Source of the DNA: Shewanella marinintestina
Lineage (GTDB): Bacteria > Pseudomonadota > Gammaproteobacteria > Enterobacterales > Shewanellaceae
Length of the DNA stretch: 64,000 nucleotides
Reading direction: 5' to 3'
Assembly (NCBI RefSeq): GCF_023283845.1
Contig: NZ_JAKILC010000001.1
Span: 310,001-374,000, forward strand
Positions 26,081 to 35,540 of the stretch are shown piece by piece (the stretch's first letter is position 1; each line of letters starts with the position of its first letter). The notes beneath the pieces were generated by a model. It made no database searches. It saw only the letters and a program-made list of their open reading frames with translations, and was not told where the DNA came from. The position numbers and the translations under genes were made by a program.

Positions 26081-26560
26081 ATGACTGGACTGAAACAGAT
26101 CTCTATCTATACCGACGGTTCTTGCCTCGGAAATCCTGGCCCCGGCGGTTATGGCATCGTTTTAAAGTATAAAAAGCAAACAAAAGAGCTAGCAGATGGC
26201 TTTACGTTAACCACTAACAACCGCATGGAGTTACTAGCGCCTATTATTGCTCTCGAAGTGCTAAAAGTCCCGTGCCAAGTGATCCTGACTAGTGATAGCC
26301 AATATATGCGCCAAGGGATCACGCAATGGATCCACGGCTGGAAACGTAAAGGCTGGATCACATCGGCCAATCAACCGGTAAAAAATGTCGATTTGTGGCA
26401 ACGCTTAGACGCTGTTTCACAGCGACACCAGATAGACTGGCGCTGGGTCAAAGGCCACGCCGGACATACAGAAAACGAGCGTTGTGACGAACTTGCTCGT
26501 CAAGCTGCTGAAGCTAAACCATCACAAGAAGATAGCGGTTATATTAGCCAACAAAGTTAA
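26081..26560 (+). CDS. rnhA: Ribonuclease HI
   Basis: RNase HI cleaves the RNA strand of RNA-DNA hybrids and helps remove primers and R-loops. The 159-residue product has the catalytic acid residues in [30 protein letters not shown] and [11 protein letters not shown], and the substrate-binding basic protrusion GWKRKGW. I take the ATG at 26081 over the in-frame TTG just before it. The stop codon overlaps that of the convergent LysR gene within a single TTAA. Confidence 0.97.
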   Translation: MTGLKQISIYTDGSCLGNPGPGGYGIVLKYKKQTKELADGFTLTTNNRMELLAPIIALEVLKVPCQVILTSDSQYMRQGITQWIHGWKRKGWITSANQPVKNVDLWQRLDAVSQRHQIDWRWVKGHAGHTENERCDELARQAAEAKPSQEDSGYISQQS

Positions 26561-27453
26561 CCATCAGTGTTAAGAAACATTTGATTAAACTTTATAAACT
26601 CTAGGCCTATCGGCGTGAAGTTACGGCTTTTATGGTGTATTCGATAAAACTTACGTTCTAACGATAACCCTTCCACATGAATAACAGCTAATTCTTTTCG
26701 AATTAGCTCTTTTTCAAGCGTCAATTCAGATAAGACGCCCAGACCTGCGCCCTGCTTAACCGCTTGTTTTATCGCATCAGGAGTTGAGAAGCGAAATTTT
26801 TCTTGTGGTTGCATATCGAGTGCATTAGCTGCATTAACAAAATAATCGCGTGTACCAGAACCTTCTTCTCGCATCACCCACGGCATATTTCGAAGTTCAG
26901 TTGGCGTCACGGTTTTACCCGCTAGCGGGTTTGCTGGATGACAAAACACCAATAACTTATCTTTATGCCAGGCTTCAGTTGCAATACGACTATCAAGACA
27001 TTGTCCTTCAATAAAGCCCATTTCGCTTCTAAATTCGAGAACCGAATTAATCACAGCTTGGCTATTATCAATATCAACATTGACAAGCGTATTAGTGTGT
27101 TGCTGACAAAATGCAACGGCACTTCTTGCTAACAGATAATTACCAATTGTTGAGCTAGCACTTACGTTAAGTGTTCCGCCAAGCTCAGCCCCAGCATGAG
27201 AAAAAGTATGTTCAATTTGTTCAATTTTTTGCAGTGCCTCTGTTGCTAATGGCAACAGTAAGCTCCCTTGAGAATTTAAGCGTAGTCGATTACCAATACG
27301 TTCAAATAATCGGGTATCAAGCTGTTTTTCTAGCTCTGACAATGCCATTGATGCAGCTGGAGATGACAAATTAACCATTTCAGCAGCTTTTGCAACTTGT
27401 CCACTGCGAGCCACGGCTTCAAAAATGGCGAGTTGTTTTAGTGTAATGCGCAT
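26557..27453 (-). CDS. LysR-family transcriptional regulator, YeiE-like
   Basis: The 298-residue protein has the winged helix-turn-helix of LysR regulators at residues 4-62 ([16 protein letters not shown], then [16 protein letters not shown] and [12 protein letters not shown]), then a periplasmic-binding-protein-like effector domain with a ...[10 protein letters not shown] motif. The closest relative I can name is E. coli YeiE, which controls sulfite- or motility-related genes in enterics; the target here is unknown. I start at the ATG of 27453, next to an in-frame TTG. It interrupts the gene order yafS-rnhA found in E. coli, and its stop overlaps the rnhA stop. Confidence 0.85.
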   Translation of the reverse strand: MRITLKQLAIFEAVARSGQVAKAAEMVNLSSPAASMALSELEKQLDTRLFERIGNRLRLNSQGSLLLPLATEALQKIEQIEHTFSHAGAELGGTLNVSASSTIGNYLLARSAVAFCQQHTNTLVNVDIDNSQAVINSVLEFRSEMGFIEGQCLDSRIATEAWHKDKLLVFCHPANPLAGKTVTPTELRNMPWVMREEGSGTRDYFVNAANALDMQPQEKFRFSTPDAIKQAVKQGAGLGVLSELTLEKELIRKELAVIHVEGLSLERKFYRIHHKSRNFTPIGLEFIKFNQMFLNTDG

Positions 27454-27534
27454 CAAATCTCTTACTTAGTCATTTAGTGATTAATATTATCTATCAAATA
27501 CAGTCGTTGATATGCAATTGTATGGCAATTAACG

Positions 27535-28287
27535 TTAATTTGATGATTTAGACGCATGTCCCGTACGACCAGCGCTTGGGGCTGTCGACCAATTAGGTTG
27601 CTTTACTTTGCGTTTGGCTTGGATCGGCGTTAACGGACTTTCTAGCTTTTTTGCTACCAGCACATAAATACTACCGCTACTTGGTAACCACGACTTAAGC
27701 GCATGAGACCAGATATTGTGTGGTTTCACTTCACTGAGCAGATGGTGATGTAACAAACGCTCGTCTGCTACAACCTGATATCCAAGCAGGCCTAACCAAT
27801 CTTTAACTCTCGAAGGGGTAAAGAAACGACCATTCCACGGGATTTCTCGCTGATATTTTGGCAGTACTTGCCCCAAAAACATCGGACTTAAGGGGTTAAA
27901 GCCACTAATTATTAGGTGTCCGCCCGATACCAGCACACGATCCACTTCTCTAAGCAATCGATAAGGGTCGGATTCGAACTCTAAGATAAAGTTCATTACC
28001 ACGGCATCAACACTGACATTTTGAATCGGTAACTGACTAAAGTCACCTTTGATACAAGCTTCTGATTCATCAAATAACGAGTATTGTCGACTAATTCCTA
28101 CATTGGTTTTCGCCATTTTATGGCTAAGCGGTCCGAGATTTAGCATGTAGTAACCAAAAATTCTTGGCCACCATAAAGACAACGCCTCTTCAACGCTTTC
28201 ACGAATAACGGGGCCATTAGGAAGCTCTGACCAATGATAAGGTTTTAGCGGTAATTCAGACTGTGACAAATCAATCTCCAAAATCAC
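27535..28287 (-). CDS. yafS: YafS-type SAM-dependent methyltransferase
   Basis: This 250-residue protein is a class I methyltransferase-like protein. It shows the YafS pattern: PLHLPF-like SQLPIQNVSVDAVVMNFILEF, LLREVDRVLVSGGHLIISGFNPLS and FFTPSRVKDWLGLLGY, with the C-terminal tail ending in a basic SAGRTGHA. The N-terminal SAM motif I is weak, as in E. coli YafS. The substrate is unknown. It lies between the divergent gloB and the LysR gene in a locus conserved with E. coli (mltD-gloB-yafS-rnhA-dnaQ). The start is a GTG at 28287 without a good ribosome site, and is uncertain. Confidence 0.85.
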   Translation of the reverse strand: MILEIDLSQSELPLKPYHWSELPNGPVIRESVEEALSLWWPRIFGYYMLNLGPLSHKMAKTNVGISRQYSLFDESEACIKGDFSQLPIQNVSVDAVVMNFILEFESDPYRLLREVDRVLVSGGHLIISGFNPLSPMFLGQVLPKYQREIPWNGRFFTPSRVKDWLGLLGYQVVADERLLHHHLLSEVKPHNIWSHALKSWLPSSGSIYVLVAKKLESPLTPIQAKRKVKQPNWSTAPSAGRTGHASKSSN

Positions 28288-28405
28288 TGATATGCTACTT
28301 TAATAACGAAAGGCATATACAAGCAATAGATTTGGTCAGTAAACTTGTTAAAGCGCGCAAATAATATAAGTCGCGCAGTTAATTTCTAACATAGAGAGTA
28401 TCGAT

Positions 28406-29182
28406 ATGCTGCACATCACTCCATTACCTGCGTTTACCGACAATTATATCTGGGCGTTTCAAACTGAGCAAAGTTCGGGCGTGTATGTTGTTGACCCCGG
28501 TGACGCTCAGGTGGTTATTAACTATTTAACTGAGCAACAGCTACCGCTTCTAGGTATTTTGATCACCCACCACCATGAGGACCATACCGGCGGAATTAAG
28601 CAGCTTATTAACCGATATGGTGACAAGATTAACGTTTACGGCCCTCAAGCTGAAAACATCTCTGGAGTCAACCATCCAATATCAAGTAATGCTGAAATTG
28701 AACTGCAAGGTATCACGCTAAAAGCCAAAGTCACTCAAGTACCAGGGCATACTTTAGGACATATTACTTACTTAATCGAAGATGTGCTTTTTTGTGGCGA
28801 TACCTTATTTAGTGGTGGCTGTGGTCGTTTGTTTGAAGGAACTGCCGAGCAAATGTTCCACTCATTAACAGAGCTTAGTCAGCTTCCCGACAATACCCGC
28901 GTATGCTGCGCTCATGAATACACGTTAGCGAACCTTAAGTTTGCTAACGCGGTTGAACCTAACAATGCTGCACTTATTCAATATTCCAATAATGCGGCAG
29001 CTATTCGAGAGCAAAATAAGCCCACATTACCGTCATCAATTGGTTTAGAAAAAGCGATAAACCCATTTTTACGCAGCGATAGTACAGAAATCCAACAAAT
29101 TTTAGCCGTTCAATTCCAACAACCTATCGAAAATACACTGCAAAGCTTCGCACTTCTGCGTCAATGGAAAGACAATTTCTAA
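28406..29182 (+). CDS. gloB: Hydroxyacylglutathione hydrolase (glyoxalase II)
   Basis: Glyoxalase II hydrolyses S-lactoylglutathione to lactate and glutathione, the second step of methylglyoxal detoxification. The metallo-beta-lactamase motif THHHEDHTGG spans residues 54-63; further ligands are His in PGHTLGH and Asp in CGDTLFSGGCGRLFEG. The glutathione-binding C-terminal domain follows (CCAHEYTLANLKFA). Length 258 is close to E. coli GloB (251). A terminator follows before mltD, so the two genes are probably separate units here. Confidence 0.96.
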   Translation: MLHITPLPAFTDNYIWAFQTEQSSGVYVVDPGDAQVVINYLTEQQLPLLGILITHHHEDHTGGIKQLINRYGDKINVYGPQAENISGVNHPISSNAEIELQGITLKAKVTQVPGHTLGHITYLIEDVLFCGDTLFSGGCGRLFEGTAEQMFHSLTELSQLPDNTRVCCAHEYTLANLKFANAVEPNNAALIQYSNNAAAIREQNKPTLPSSIGLEKAINPFLRSDSTEIQQILAVQFQQPIENTLQSFALLRQWKDNF

Positions 29183-29219
29183 AAAATAATCTACAATAGC
29201 CCGCTATTCCAGTGCCACT

Positions 29220-29244
29220 AAGCCAGATTAAATCTGGCTTTTTT
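29220..29244 (+). terminator. Terminator of gloB
   Basis: AGCCAGA and TCTGGCT pair around a 5-base TTAAA loop and are followed by six T, between gloB and mltD. Confidence 0.8.
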
Positions 29245-29272
29245 GAGCCTAATTAGAGGACACACATTTTAA

Positions 29273-30835
29273 ATGCGCGTACCATTTTTATTCGTCGCGG
29301 GGGGCATTGCCCTGCTGACAGGTTGTCAAACTTTGGACAGCCAGAAGACTTCTGAAGGGATCCCCGCTACACCCGTAGCGATTGAAAAAGTCACCATTGA
29401 ACCTGTTGCTCCAGTTATTGAAGAAACAGTAGAGATCACCGATATCTGGCAACGGATCCGTCTTGATATGCAAATGGACGTTCCAGATGAAAAACTCGTA
29501 CGCCAATATCGTGATTGGTATATCAAGCATCCTCAACATTTAGAACGAGTATCTGAGCGTGCTACGCCATTTATGTATCTTATTGTTGAAGAGATTGAAA
29601 AGCGTAACTTACCTATCGAACTCGCTTTACTACCCATTGTAGAAAGTGCATTTGATCCTTTTGCATACTCACACGGTGCCGCATCGGGTCTATGGCAGTT
29701 TACCTCGCCGATGGCTCGTCACTTTGGTCTACAAATGAACTGGTGGTACGACGGGCGACGTGATGTACCTGCCGCGACAACCGCAGCATTAGATATGCTT
29801 GAATATCTTCACGGTAAGACAGGTCAAAACTGGTTGTATGCTATTGCTGCTTATAATACAGGTGAAGGCCGCGTAATCAACGCTGCTAAGCGTAATAAGA
29901 AAAAAGGTATATCAACCGATTTCTTTAGCCTTAACTTACCCAGAGAGACTGAGCGCTATGTACCTCAGTTACTTGCATTAGCTGATGTAATTAAAAATGC
30001 TGATAAGTACGGTATTAAACTCACACCAATTACCAACGAGCCACAAATTGAAATTGTCGATATTGGAAGCCAGATTGATTTAGCTTTAGCAGCTGATATC
30101 GCTAACATGACAACTTCAGAACTACATAAACTAAATCCTGGTTACAATCGCTGGGCTACCGCACCCGAAGGCCCACATAAGCTTGTACTACCCGTAGAAA
30201 AGGCTGATGCGTTTAAAATCGCATTAAACAAAACCCATACTAATGAACGCCTAAATTGGGAGCGTTATAAGATTAAATCGGGTGATAGTTTAGGTATTAT
30301 TGCTAAGCGTTATAAAACGACAATTTCAGCACTTAAATCCGTCAACGATATTAAAGGCAACACCATTGTTGCTGGTAAGTTTTTGCTTATTCCAGTGTCA
30401 GCTAAAAACCTAGACGAATACTTGTTGTCAGCAGATCAGCGTTTAAACCGCCAACAAAACAAGGCTCGTGGTTCAAGTAAAATTACATACAAAGTGAAGT
30501 CTGGCGACTCACTATGGAAAATAGCCAAGCAACATAAAGTAAAAACAGCTCAACTTGCTAGCTGGAACAGCATGGCGCCTAAAGATCCGCTACAAATCGG
30601 CCAAAAGCTAGTGATTTGGTCAGGCACTCGCTCTACAAGCAGCCAAGGTCTAAGTGAAGTCATGCGCACCGTTAATTACAAAGTGCGTAATGGTGATTCT
30701 TTAGCACGTATCGCAGGCAAGTTTAATGTTAGCGTAAACGATTTAGTTCGCTGGAATTCACTAGAGAAAAGCAAATATATACAGCCAGGACAAATGTTAA
30801 AGTTGTATGTAGATATGACTAAGGTCAGAGCTTAG
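29273..30835 (+). CDS. mltD: Membrane-bound lytic murein transglycosylase D, lipoprotein
   Basis: MltD cleaves the glycan strand of peptidoglycan. The signal peptide ends in a lipobox (LLTGC, Cys18). The GH23-type catalytic domain has the acid Glu in LPIVESAFDPFAYS and GLWQFTSPMARHFGL and AIAAYNTGEGRV later. Three LysM murein-binding domains start at about residues 330, 403 and 468 (YKIKSGDSL, YKVKSGDSL, YKVRNGDSL). E. coli MltD has two LysM domains and 452 residues, so the third repeat accounts for the 520-residue length. GAGGA lies 12 bases before the start. Confidence 0.95.
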   Translation: MRVPFLFVAGGIALLTGCQTLDSQKTSEGIPATPVAIEKVTIEPVAPVIEETVEITDIWQRIRLDMQMDVPDEKLVRQYRDWYIKHPQHLERVSERATPFMYLIVEEIEKRNLPIELALLPIVESAFDPFAYSHGAASGLWQFTSPMARHFGLQMNWWYDGRRDVPAATTAALDMLEYLHGKTGQNWLYAIAAYNTGEGRVINAAKRNKKKGISTDFFSLNLPRETERYVPQLLALADVIKNADKYGIKLTPITNEPQIEIVDIGSQIDLALAADIANMTTSELHKLNPGYNRWATAPEGPHKLVLPVEKADAFKIALNKTHTNERLNWERYKIKSGDSLGIIAKRYKTTISALKSVNDIKGNTIVAGKFLLIPVSAKNLDEYLLSADQRLNRQQNKARGSSKITYKVKSGDSLWKIAKQHKVKTAQLASWNSMAPKDPLQIGQKLVIWSGTRSTSSQGLSEVMRTVNYKVRNGDSLARIAGKFNVSVNDLVRWNSLEKSKYIQPGQMLKLYVDMTKVRA

Positions 30836-30882
30836 GGGTTATAGATAGTGATGTTAGCTATTAGTTGCTAACGAACCAAATT

Positions 30883-30910
30883 AAAAAGGCGACTCATGGT
30901 CGCCTTTTTT
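30883..30910. terminator. Bidirectional terminator after mltD
   Basis: An 11-bp stem (AAAAAGGCGAC with GTCGCCTTTTT) and a T run sit between mltD and the convergent lipoprotein gene. Confidence 0.9.
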
Positions 30911-30943
30911 ACATCTTAAATACTATTTATAGTTCTTATATTA

Positions 30944-31489
30944 CTATGGATAAACGTATTTAACTTCCTGCATAGCAGGACGTTGAGATTCTGTTGCTTT
31001 ACCAGAAAATACTGCGGTTAAGGTAGAACCTTTACCGATCTTCACCGCAATATGGCTTGGAATAGTAAATTTAACTTTCTGTGTTGCCCCAGCTGGCATT
31101 ACAATTTCACGTATAGCTTGGGTAAACATCATCCCCATTGACCAAAACCAAAGTTTTTTACCGTTTTCATCACTGACTATTAAGTCTGCCGTCTTGCCGG
31201 ATGCAAACATGAGTGGCACACCATAAGACTGGTTATTCTGATATGTCAGTGTTGCTATGATTTCGTTTTCTTTGCCGCTTTCAACTGATAGCTTACCATC
31301 AAGTAACCCTGCGCCCATTGGTGCCTCCTGCTGTTTAACAGGCAACTCGCCTGCACCGACAATATTGACTGAGCGTGCTTCCTCAGCTCTTAGTGGCACA
31401 GTTTGGCCCTCACTTAATTGTTCGCTTACTTCTTGAGAGCACCCCAGCAAAGAGGCCAAAGCAAGCATATATAAACTTCTAATCAACAT
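30944..31489 (-). CDS. Lipoprotein with BsuPI-like domain
   Basis: The 181-residue product has a short signal peptide and lipobox ASLLGC (Cys17). The C-terminal half shows features of BsuPI-type intracellular proteinase-inhibitor folds: SYGVPLMFASGKTADLIV, then DENGKKLWFWSMGMMFTQ and a PAGAT turn. That is an immunoglobulin-like fold; no protease inhibition can be inferred for a lipoprotein. The start codon follows directly on the AsmA stop (TAA then ATG), so translation is probably coupled. The call for the domain is from memory of the family pattern. Confidence 0.65.
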   Translation of the reverse strand: MLIRSLYMLALASLLGCSQEVSEQLSEGQTVPLRAEEARSVNIVGAGELPVKQQEAPMGAGLLDGKLSVESGKENEIIATLTYQNNQSYGVPLMFASGKTADLIVSDENGKKLWFWSMGMMFTQAIREIVMPAGATQKVKFTIPSHIAVKIGKGSTLTAVFSGKATESQRPAMQEVKYVYP

Positions 31490-33319
31490 TTAAAAGCCCC
31501 CCAATTTCTTTAATAAACTGTCTTTAAGCTTATTAGTTTCATCTTTTAATTTCGAATCAAGTAAGGCCTTAGTATCAAGTGAAAATTTTGGTTCAGACAT
31601 AGTGCCTTTTATCGCAAACGGAATTTCGACACCATAAAGCGCGTCACGATTATCGCCGCCCTGACCTTCTAATGAACCAACTACAGATGTTGTTAGTTTA
31701 TAATCTAACGCTTCATTAATGATATTTGCAGTACCAGCACCTTTTAAACGAATTAGCGGTGAAGCCATATCTAAATCAGGGTTCGTCACTATACCTTTAG
31801 CAATCTTGAACGAGCCAGTCATGCTCGTAAAATCCGTTTTTTTCTCGCTTGAGCTAGCTCCCGATGAAAGGTCGCCGCCTAACTTTGCTTTTGCTTCTCG
31901 GATCATTTGTGGAATATTAACTCCGTGTATTGCGCCATCTGCAATTTCAAATTTACCGTTAGCAAGTAAGTTTTTCTTTAAATTATCCGGCAATAGGCTT
32001 GAACCTTTACCTGCCACGTTAAAGTTAGCTTTACCGTCAAGCATGTCCACTTCAGCCATATCAATCAATAGGGCTCGAATATCTACACCGGAAAGGCGTT
32101 TATCAAACTGGTACGACGCCACTTTATTACGCCCGTCAATCTCAGCTGAAGCACTGATTTTACCGCCGTATAAATCAGCCGATAACTGTTTCATATTAGC
32201 CACACCACCTTTCATCACTAACTGCATTACCCAGTTTTGTGTTTTCAAGTTGGCAACCTTAACCGACTTAACCCGCACATCAACATCAAGGTTAACGGAC
32301 TTCATTGCGCGTAAGTCTGGTTCAACTGCTACCGAAGTATTGCTGGTTTGTTGTGCCTCCTTTGCTTGTTCGCCTTCATGCTTAGGTAACATAGCATCAA
32401 GATCGACATCACCAACCTCGAGTTTAGCCACAACATTAGGCACTTTTTGTCCATAAGCAATATCTAGAGACCCAGAAGCATTGATATTGGCAGCACTAAA
32501 ACTAGAAAGCACAAGATTTAATGTTTGCTTTTCCAGCGCCACAACCACAGATGTTTTCAGATCAGCTTGCAAACGACCATTTGGTAATCCTTCACCAGTA
32601 ACTTTGTTAGCAACAGCAAAGTCATTAATTGTGATGGTTTGCAGATCTTGAGCAACCTTAATCTGGCCTTCACCACGACTCAGAATACTCATATCAGGTA
32701 AGGTCGCGGTAAACTCATATTGTAGTGGCGCAAATTCACCTAATTGAAAACGACCTAATGTTAGCTCCTTTAGCGAAAAAACTTGCTCTGTTTGAGTCGC
32801 ATTATCAATATTAGTAATTTTAGTATTTGTAATATTGATACCACCAATGTCTAAGCGCGCTAAGCTAGAGCCACTCGATGCTGAGCTTGTACTTTTAGCT
32901 TGTTCAGCATTACTTTTATCACTAGCCTCGCCTGCTAAACCATCAAAACTCGTACGACCATCTTTTTGGGTTTCTAGCATCAGCGTCAATCCATCGAGAT
33001 TTAGCTGTGAAATTTCAACTTCTTTTTTCAATAAAGGCATCAATGCAACTTCGGCAACCACTTGGTTTATCGCTACCATTGACGCATTTTTAAACCCATC
33101 AGGGTTAGATAAAGTGATTTGACCTAGCTCGATACCAAGACTTGGGAAAAATGTCCACGATAAGTCACTGCCTATCGCTAACTCTCGACCAGTTTGCTCC
33201 TTAACTAAGTCGACTATTTGTGGTTTAAAATCATTTGGATCAAAAATCACAGTCACATAAAGCACCAAGGCAAGAACTAAGCCTAAGAGTGTTATAAAAA
33301 ACCATTTTAAAAATTTCAT
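31490..33319 (-). CDS. AsmA-family protein
   Basis: AsmA-like proteins are long periplasmic bridges anchored in the inner membrane and are linked to phospholipid transport and outer-membrane assembly. The product, 609 residues from the chosen start, has one N-terminal transmembrane helix (FFITLLGLVLALVLYVTVIF), the AsmA entry FDPNDFKPQIVDLVKEQTGREL, and the conserved GMDGQ-like LDGKANFNVAGKGSSL region with ADGAIHGVNIPQM near residue 465. The C-terminus is helical and charged. I prefer the ATG at 33319, with GGA ten bases upstream, over that at 33331. It is the middle gene of an apparent rraA-like/AsmA/lipoprotein operon. Confidence 0.88.
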   Translation of the reverse strand: MKFLKWFFITLLGLVLALVLYVTVIFDPNDFKPQIVDLVKEQTGRELAIGSDLSWTFFPSLGIELGQITLSNPDGFKNASMVAINQVVAEVALMPLLKKEVEISQLNLDGLTLMLETQKDGRTSFDGLAGEASDKSNAEQAKSTSSASSGSSLARLDIGGINITNTKITNIDNATQTEQVFSLKELTLGRFQLGEFAPLQYEFTATLPDMSILSRGEGQIKVAQDLQTITINDFAVANKVTGEGLPNGRLQADLKTSVVVALEKQTLNLVLSSFSAANINASGSLDIAYGQKVPNVVAKLEVGDVDLDAMLPKHEGEQAKEAQQTSNTSVAVEPDLRAMKSVNLDVDVRVKSVKVANLKTQNWVMQLVMKGGVANMKQLSADLYGGKISASAEIDGRNKVASYQFDKRLSGVDIRALLIDMAEVDMLDGKANFNVAGKGSSLLPDNLKKNLLANGKFEIADGAIHGVNIPQMIREAKAKLGGDLSSGASSSEKKTDFTSMTGSFKIAKGIVTNPDLDMASPLIRLKGAGTANIINEALDYKLTTSVVGSLEGQGGDNRDALYGVEIPFAIKGTMSEPKFSLDTKALLDSKLKDETNKLKDSLLKKLGGF

Positions 33320-33351
33320 AGCAGATTCCATCTGTTATCACAAAGACGTTG

Positions 33352-33849
33352 TTATAAATTTAGCACGGAAATGTCTAAAGCTTCATTAGAAACCGCCACT
33401 CCGTTACCGTCGGCATAAATGAATGACTGGGGCGAAATAATCACTCCATATATTTCAACAGCAATATTCACTTCTCCGATCCCTTTTTTCTCTGTTTTTA
33501 TCGGGTTAATACCAATTGCCTGAACCCCAAGATCAATTGTTTTCAAGGTGCCAACATCTCGTACGCAGCCATAAATCACGACACCATTCCAACCATTTTT
33601 AGCTGCACTCAAAGCAATCATATCCCCTAACAAAGCGCAGTCTGTAACGCCTTGACCATCAACGACGAGCACTTTACCTGTGCCATTTTGAGCCAATAAC
33701 TCTTTAACTTTTGAGTTATCTCTAAAGCATTTTACAGTAACAACTTCTCCCCAAAAGCACTCCTGCTTACCGTATGATATAAACATTGGCGGTAATAAAA
33801 TAAGCTTGTCAGCATAGGTATCAAACAAATCTGGTAATAGATCTAACAT
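33352..33849 (-). CDS. RraA-family protein (RNase E inhibitor-like)
   Basis: RraA binds RNase E and lowers its activity in enterobacteria; related proteins are aldolases. The 165-residue product follows E. coli RraA closely in pattern: EVVTVKCFRDNSKVKELLAQ, GTGKVLVVDGQGVTDCALLGD, GVVIYGCVRDVGTLKTIDLGVQA and ADGNGVAV. The change of the usual GR..ALxGD region to TDCALLGD fits the RraA-like clade. I place the start at ATG 33849, since GGAGG lies five bases before it; the frame opens nine codons earlier without a site. Whether this is the authentic rraA or a paralogue cannot be decided here. Confidence 0.8.
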   Translation of the reverse strand: MLDLLPDLFDTYADKLILLPPMFISYGKQECFWGEVVTVKCFRDNSKVKELLAQNGTGKVLVVDGQGVTDCALLGDMIALSAAKNGWNGVVIYGCVRDVGTLKTIDLGVQAIGINPIKTEKKGIGEVNIAVEIYGVIISPQSFIYADGNGVAVSNEALDISVLNL

Positions 33850-34035
33850 TAGGCCTCCATGCAAAATATTCTTCATAATATCGCTAGATTGACAGGTCAG
33901 ACGCTCAAACCCAAGTAATAACAGCTAAAATTAGTGATTATTTATACCATCTAGACTTTTCCGCAACTAAAATACAAACTATAATCTTGCATAACGTCTG
34001 TAGACAGACCTATCTTCCGTTAACCGTAGGTAAAA

Positions 34036-34353
34036 ATGAATAATAATATGGATTTAGAAAGCGCTATCGCTGCACTTGACCAATATGGTTATGATAAGAA
34101 ACACACTAGCGATTTAGAACAAGCTCGCAATAAAACACAGATGCTAAAATACATCGACTCATTAGATTTTAACCTTCGCCGTTTATTGATATTACAAGAA
34201 GCTGTCAATGAATTGGTAGAAAATGAAAAGCGATTACTTGCTCAGCAAGAAAGTATTCAAACCTATAAAACAAAGATCATTAACTTATCGCGCCAATTTA
34301 ATATCTCTTACGATGAAGTAGTTCAAATAATGAAGCAGCAAGAAAATAAGTAA
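34036..34353 (+). CDS. Small coiled-coil protein, function unknown
   Basis: The 105-residue protein is almost entirely charged and helical. Residues 45-85 show heptad-like leucine spacing and are likely a coiled coil, followed by a short C-terminal segment (FNISYDEVVQIMKQQ) that resembles a helix-turn-helix-like tip but has no named domain. It has no signal peptide. AGGT lies seven bases before the ATG. It is divergent from the RraA-like gene. I do not recognise the family. Confidence 0.6.
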   Translation: MNNNMDLESAIAALDQYGYDKKHTSDLEQARNKTQMLKYIDSLDFNLRRLLILQEAVNELVENEKRLLAQQESIQTYKTKIINLSRQFNISYDEVVQIMKQQENK

Positions 34354-34821
34354 TATTAACTAATTTTACATTGCTTTTTGCAGTACTTAAGTATTAAAAA
34401 GCTATAACTATTTTCAAAGTTAAATCTAAGTAATAAAAGTCTATTTAGCTAGATTTTTACCAACTAAATAACCAATAGCCAAAGCTATCGGTAAAACTCA
34501 AACTGCAAAGTAACCGAGTTTTATCAGTTGATATATATTAAGCCTATGGATGGGCTGATGCAGCCTCCCATGTACGTTACATATTTCTAAAAGTCTTGCC
34601 GTCATCAACTGACTTCAAATACATCAAGCTATCATTCCAAAGTAAAAATACACTTTTTAAAATGATTAGTTAAAAAGAGGGAAAGTAAGATATTCCCAAC
34701 TTTTAATCGGTATATTCTAAGATACAAAATACACAAGCTAAAATAATGTAAGAACAATTCGCCTGCGCGTAAAGCTCTCTTCAACGTATCTCTAAATAGG
34801 TACTATGGAATTGGCTACACT
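34354..34821. other. Gene-poor stretch between the coiled-coil gene and msrQ
   Basis: About 470 AT-rich bases. The only coding signal is the minus-strand frame at 34441-34605 described separately. An inverted repeat TAAAACTC/GAGTTTTA with a 16-base loop lies at 34492-34523 inside it; it has no T run. Confidence 0.5.
34441..34605 (-). pseudogene. Possible remnant of a small membrane-protein gene with an in-frame TGA
   Basis: From an ATG at 34603-34605 the minus strand reads MTARLLEICNVHG, then NIYQLIKLGYFAV, a TGA at 34498-34500, and in the same frame VLPIALAIGYLVGKNLAK and TAG. If the TGA were TGG the last 30 residues would form a typical C-terminal transmembrane helix. There is no strong ribosome site. 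A chance frame cannot be excluded. Confidence 0.3.
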
Positions 34822-35475
34822 CTAATTAGAGGATTGCTTTCTCTTAGTACTAAACATAAACAATTTTAATAACTTTGATGTAATACTCTTTGCTTTTCCT
34901 TGTTTAAACCTTAATCCCAACAATATAACTAACGCTAGAATATAAAGGCTAGGCTCAATAATTTCAGACTTTACCGACCAATAAAAATGAATTACGGCAA
35001 GTATACCTATAAGGTAAACCCCGTTATGTAACACCTGCCATTTACGCCCCATCTTACGTCTAATTGAGTTTAAGGAAGTTACCGCTAGCGAAGCCAATAA
35101 AATGTAAGCAGCTGCACCAACTAATATATAAGGACGTTTCAAAACCTCATCAAAAAACAGTGACCACGCAAATAGCAGATCTAAGCTAAAAAATGCCAAT
35201 ACATGTAAACTTGCATAAGCAAACACGTACAAACCAACTAAACGACGTGTTTGCAGCAATAACCCTTGCTTAAAGTGTTTCGCTATAGGAGAGATAAGCA
35301 GTGTTGCTATCAATGCATTTAAAGCCCCAATTCCGGTAAAATGAATGATGTATTGCACCGGATCGCCACCAGCATTATCAGTCATCACTTTTAACAGTAA
35401 GTAGCCGATTGGTACTAAACCAATTAAATGAAACACGCATTTTAGCCAAAACAAAGAACGGCTAGTTAAACGCAT
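34822..35475 (-). CDS. msrQ: MsrQ, haem-binding membrane subunit of periplasmic methionine sulfoxide reductase
   Basis: MsrQ (YedZ) is a b-type cytochrome that takes electrons from quinones or flavin and passes them to MsrP. The 217-residue product has six hydrophobic helices. Likely haem-ligand histidines are in HFTGIGALNALIATLL, VFAYASLHVLAFF and WQVLHNGVYLIGILAVIHF. Length matches the family (211). It lies 65 bases after msrP, in the usual order, with AAGGAGAGG before its ATG. Confidence 0.94.
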   Translation of the reverse strand: MRLTSRSLFWLKCVFHLIGLVPIGYLLLKVMTDNAGGDPVQYIIHFTGIGALNALIATLLISPIAKHFKQGLLLQTRRLVGLYVFAYASLHVLAFFSLDLLFAWSLFFDEVLKRPYILVGAAAYILLASLAVTSLNSIRRKMGRKWQVLHNGVYLIGILAVIHFYWSVKSEIIEPSLYILALVILLGLRFKQGKAKSITSKLLKLFMFSTKRKQSSN

Positions 35476-35540
35476 AAACCTCTCCTTACAACAGCATAAG
35501 TAAAGCCTGTACTTTTGAATTAACGTAAATAAAGACTAGC

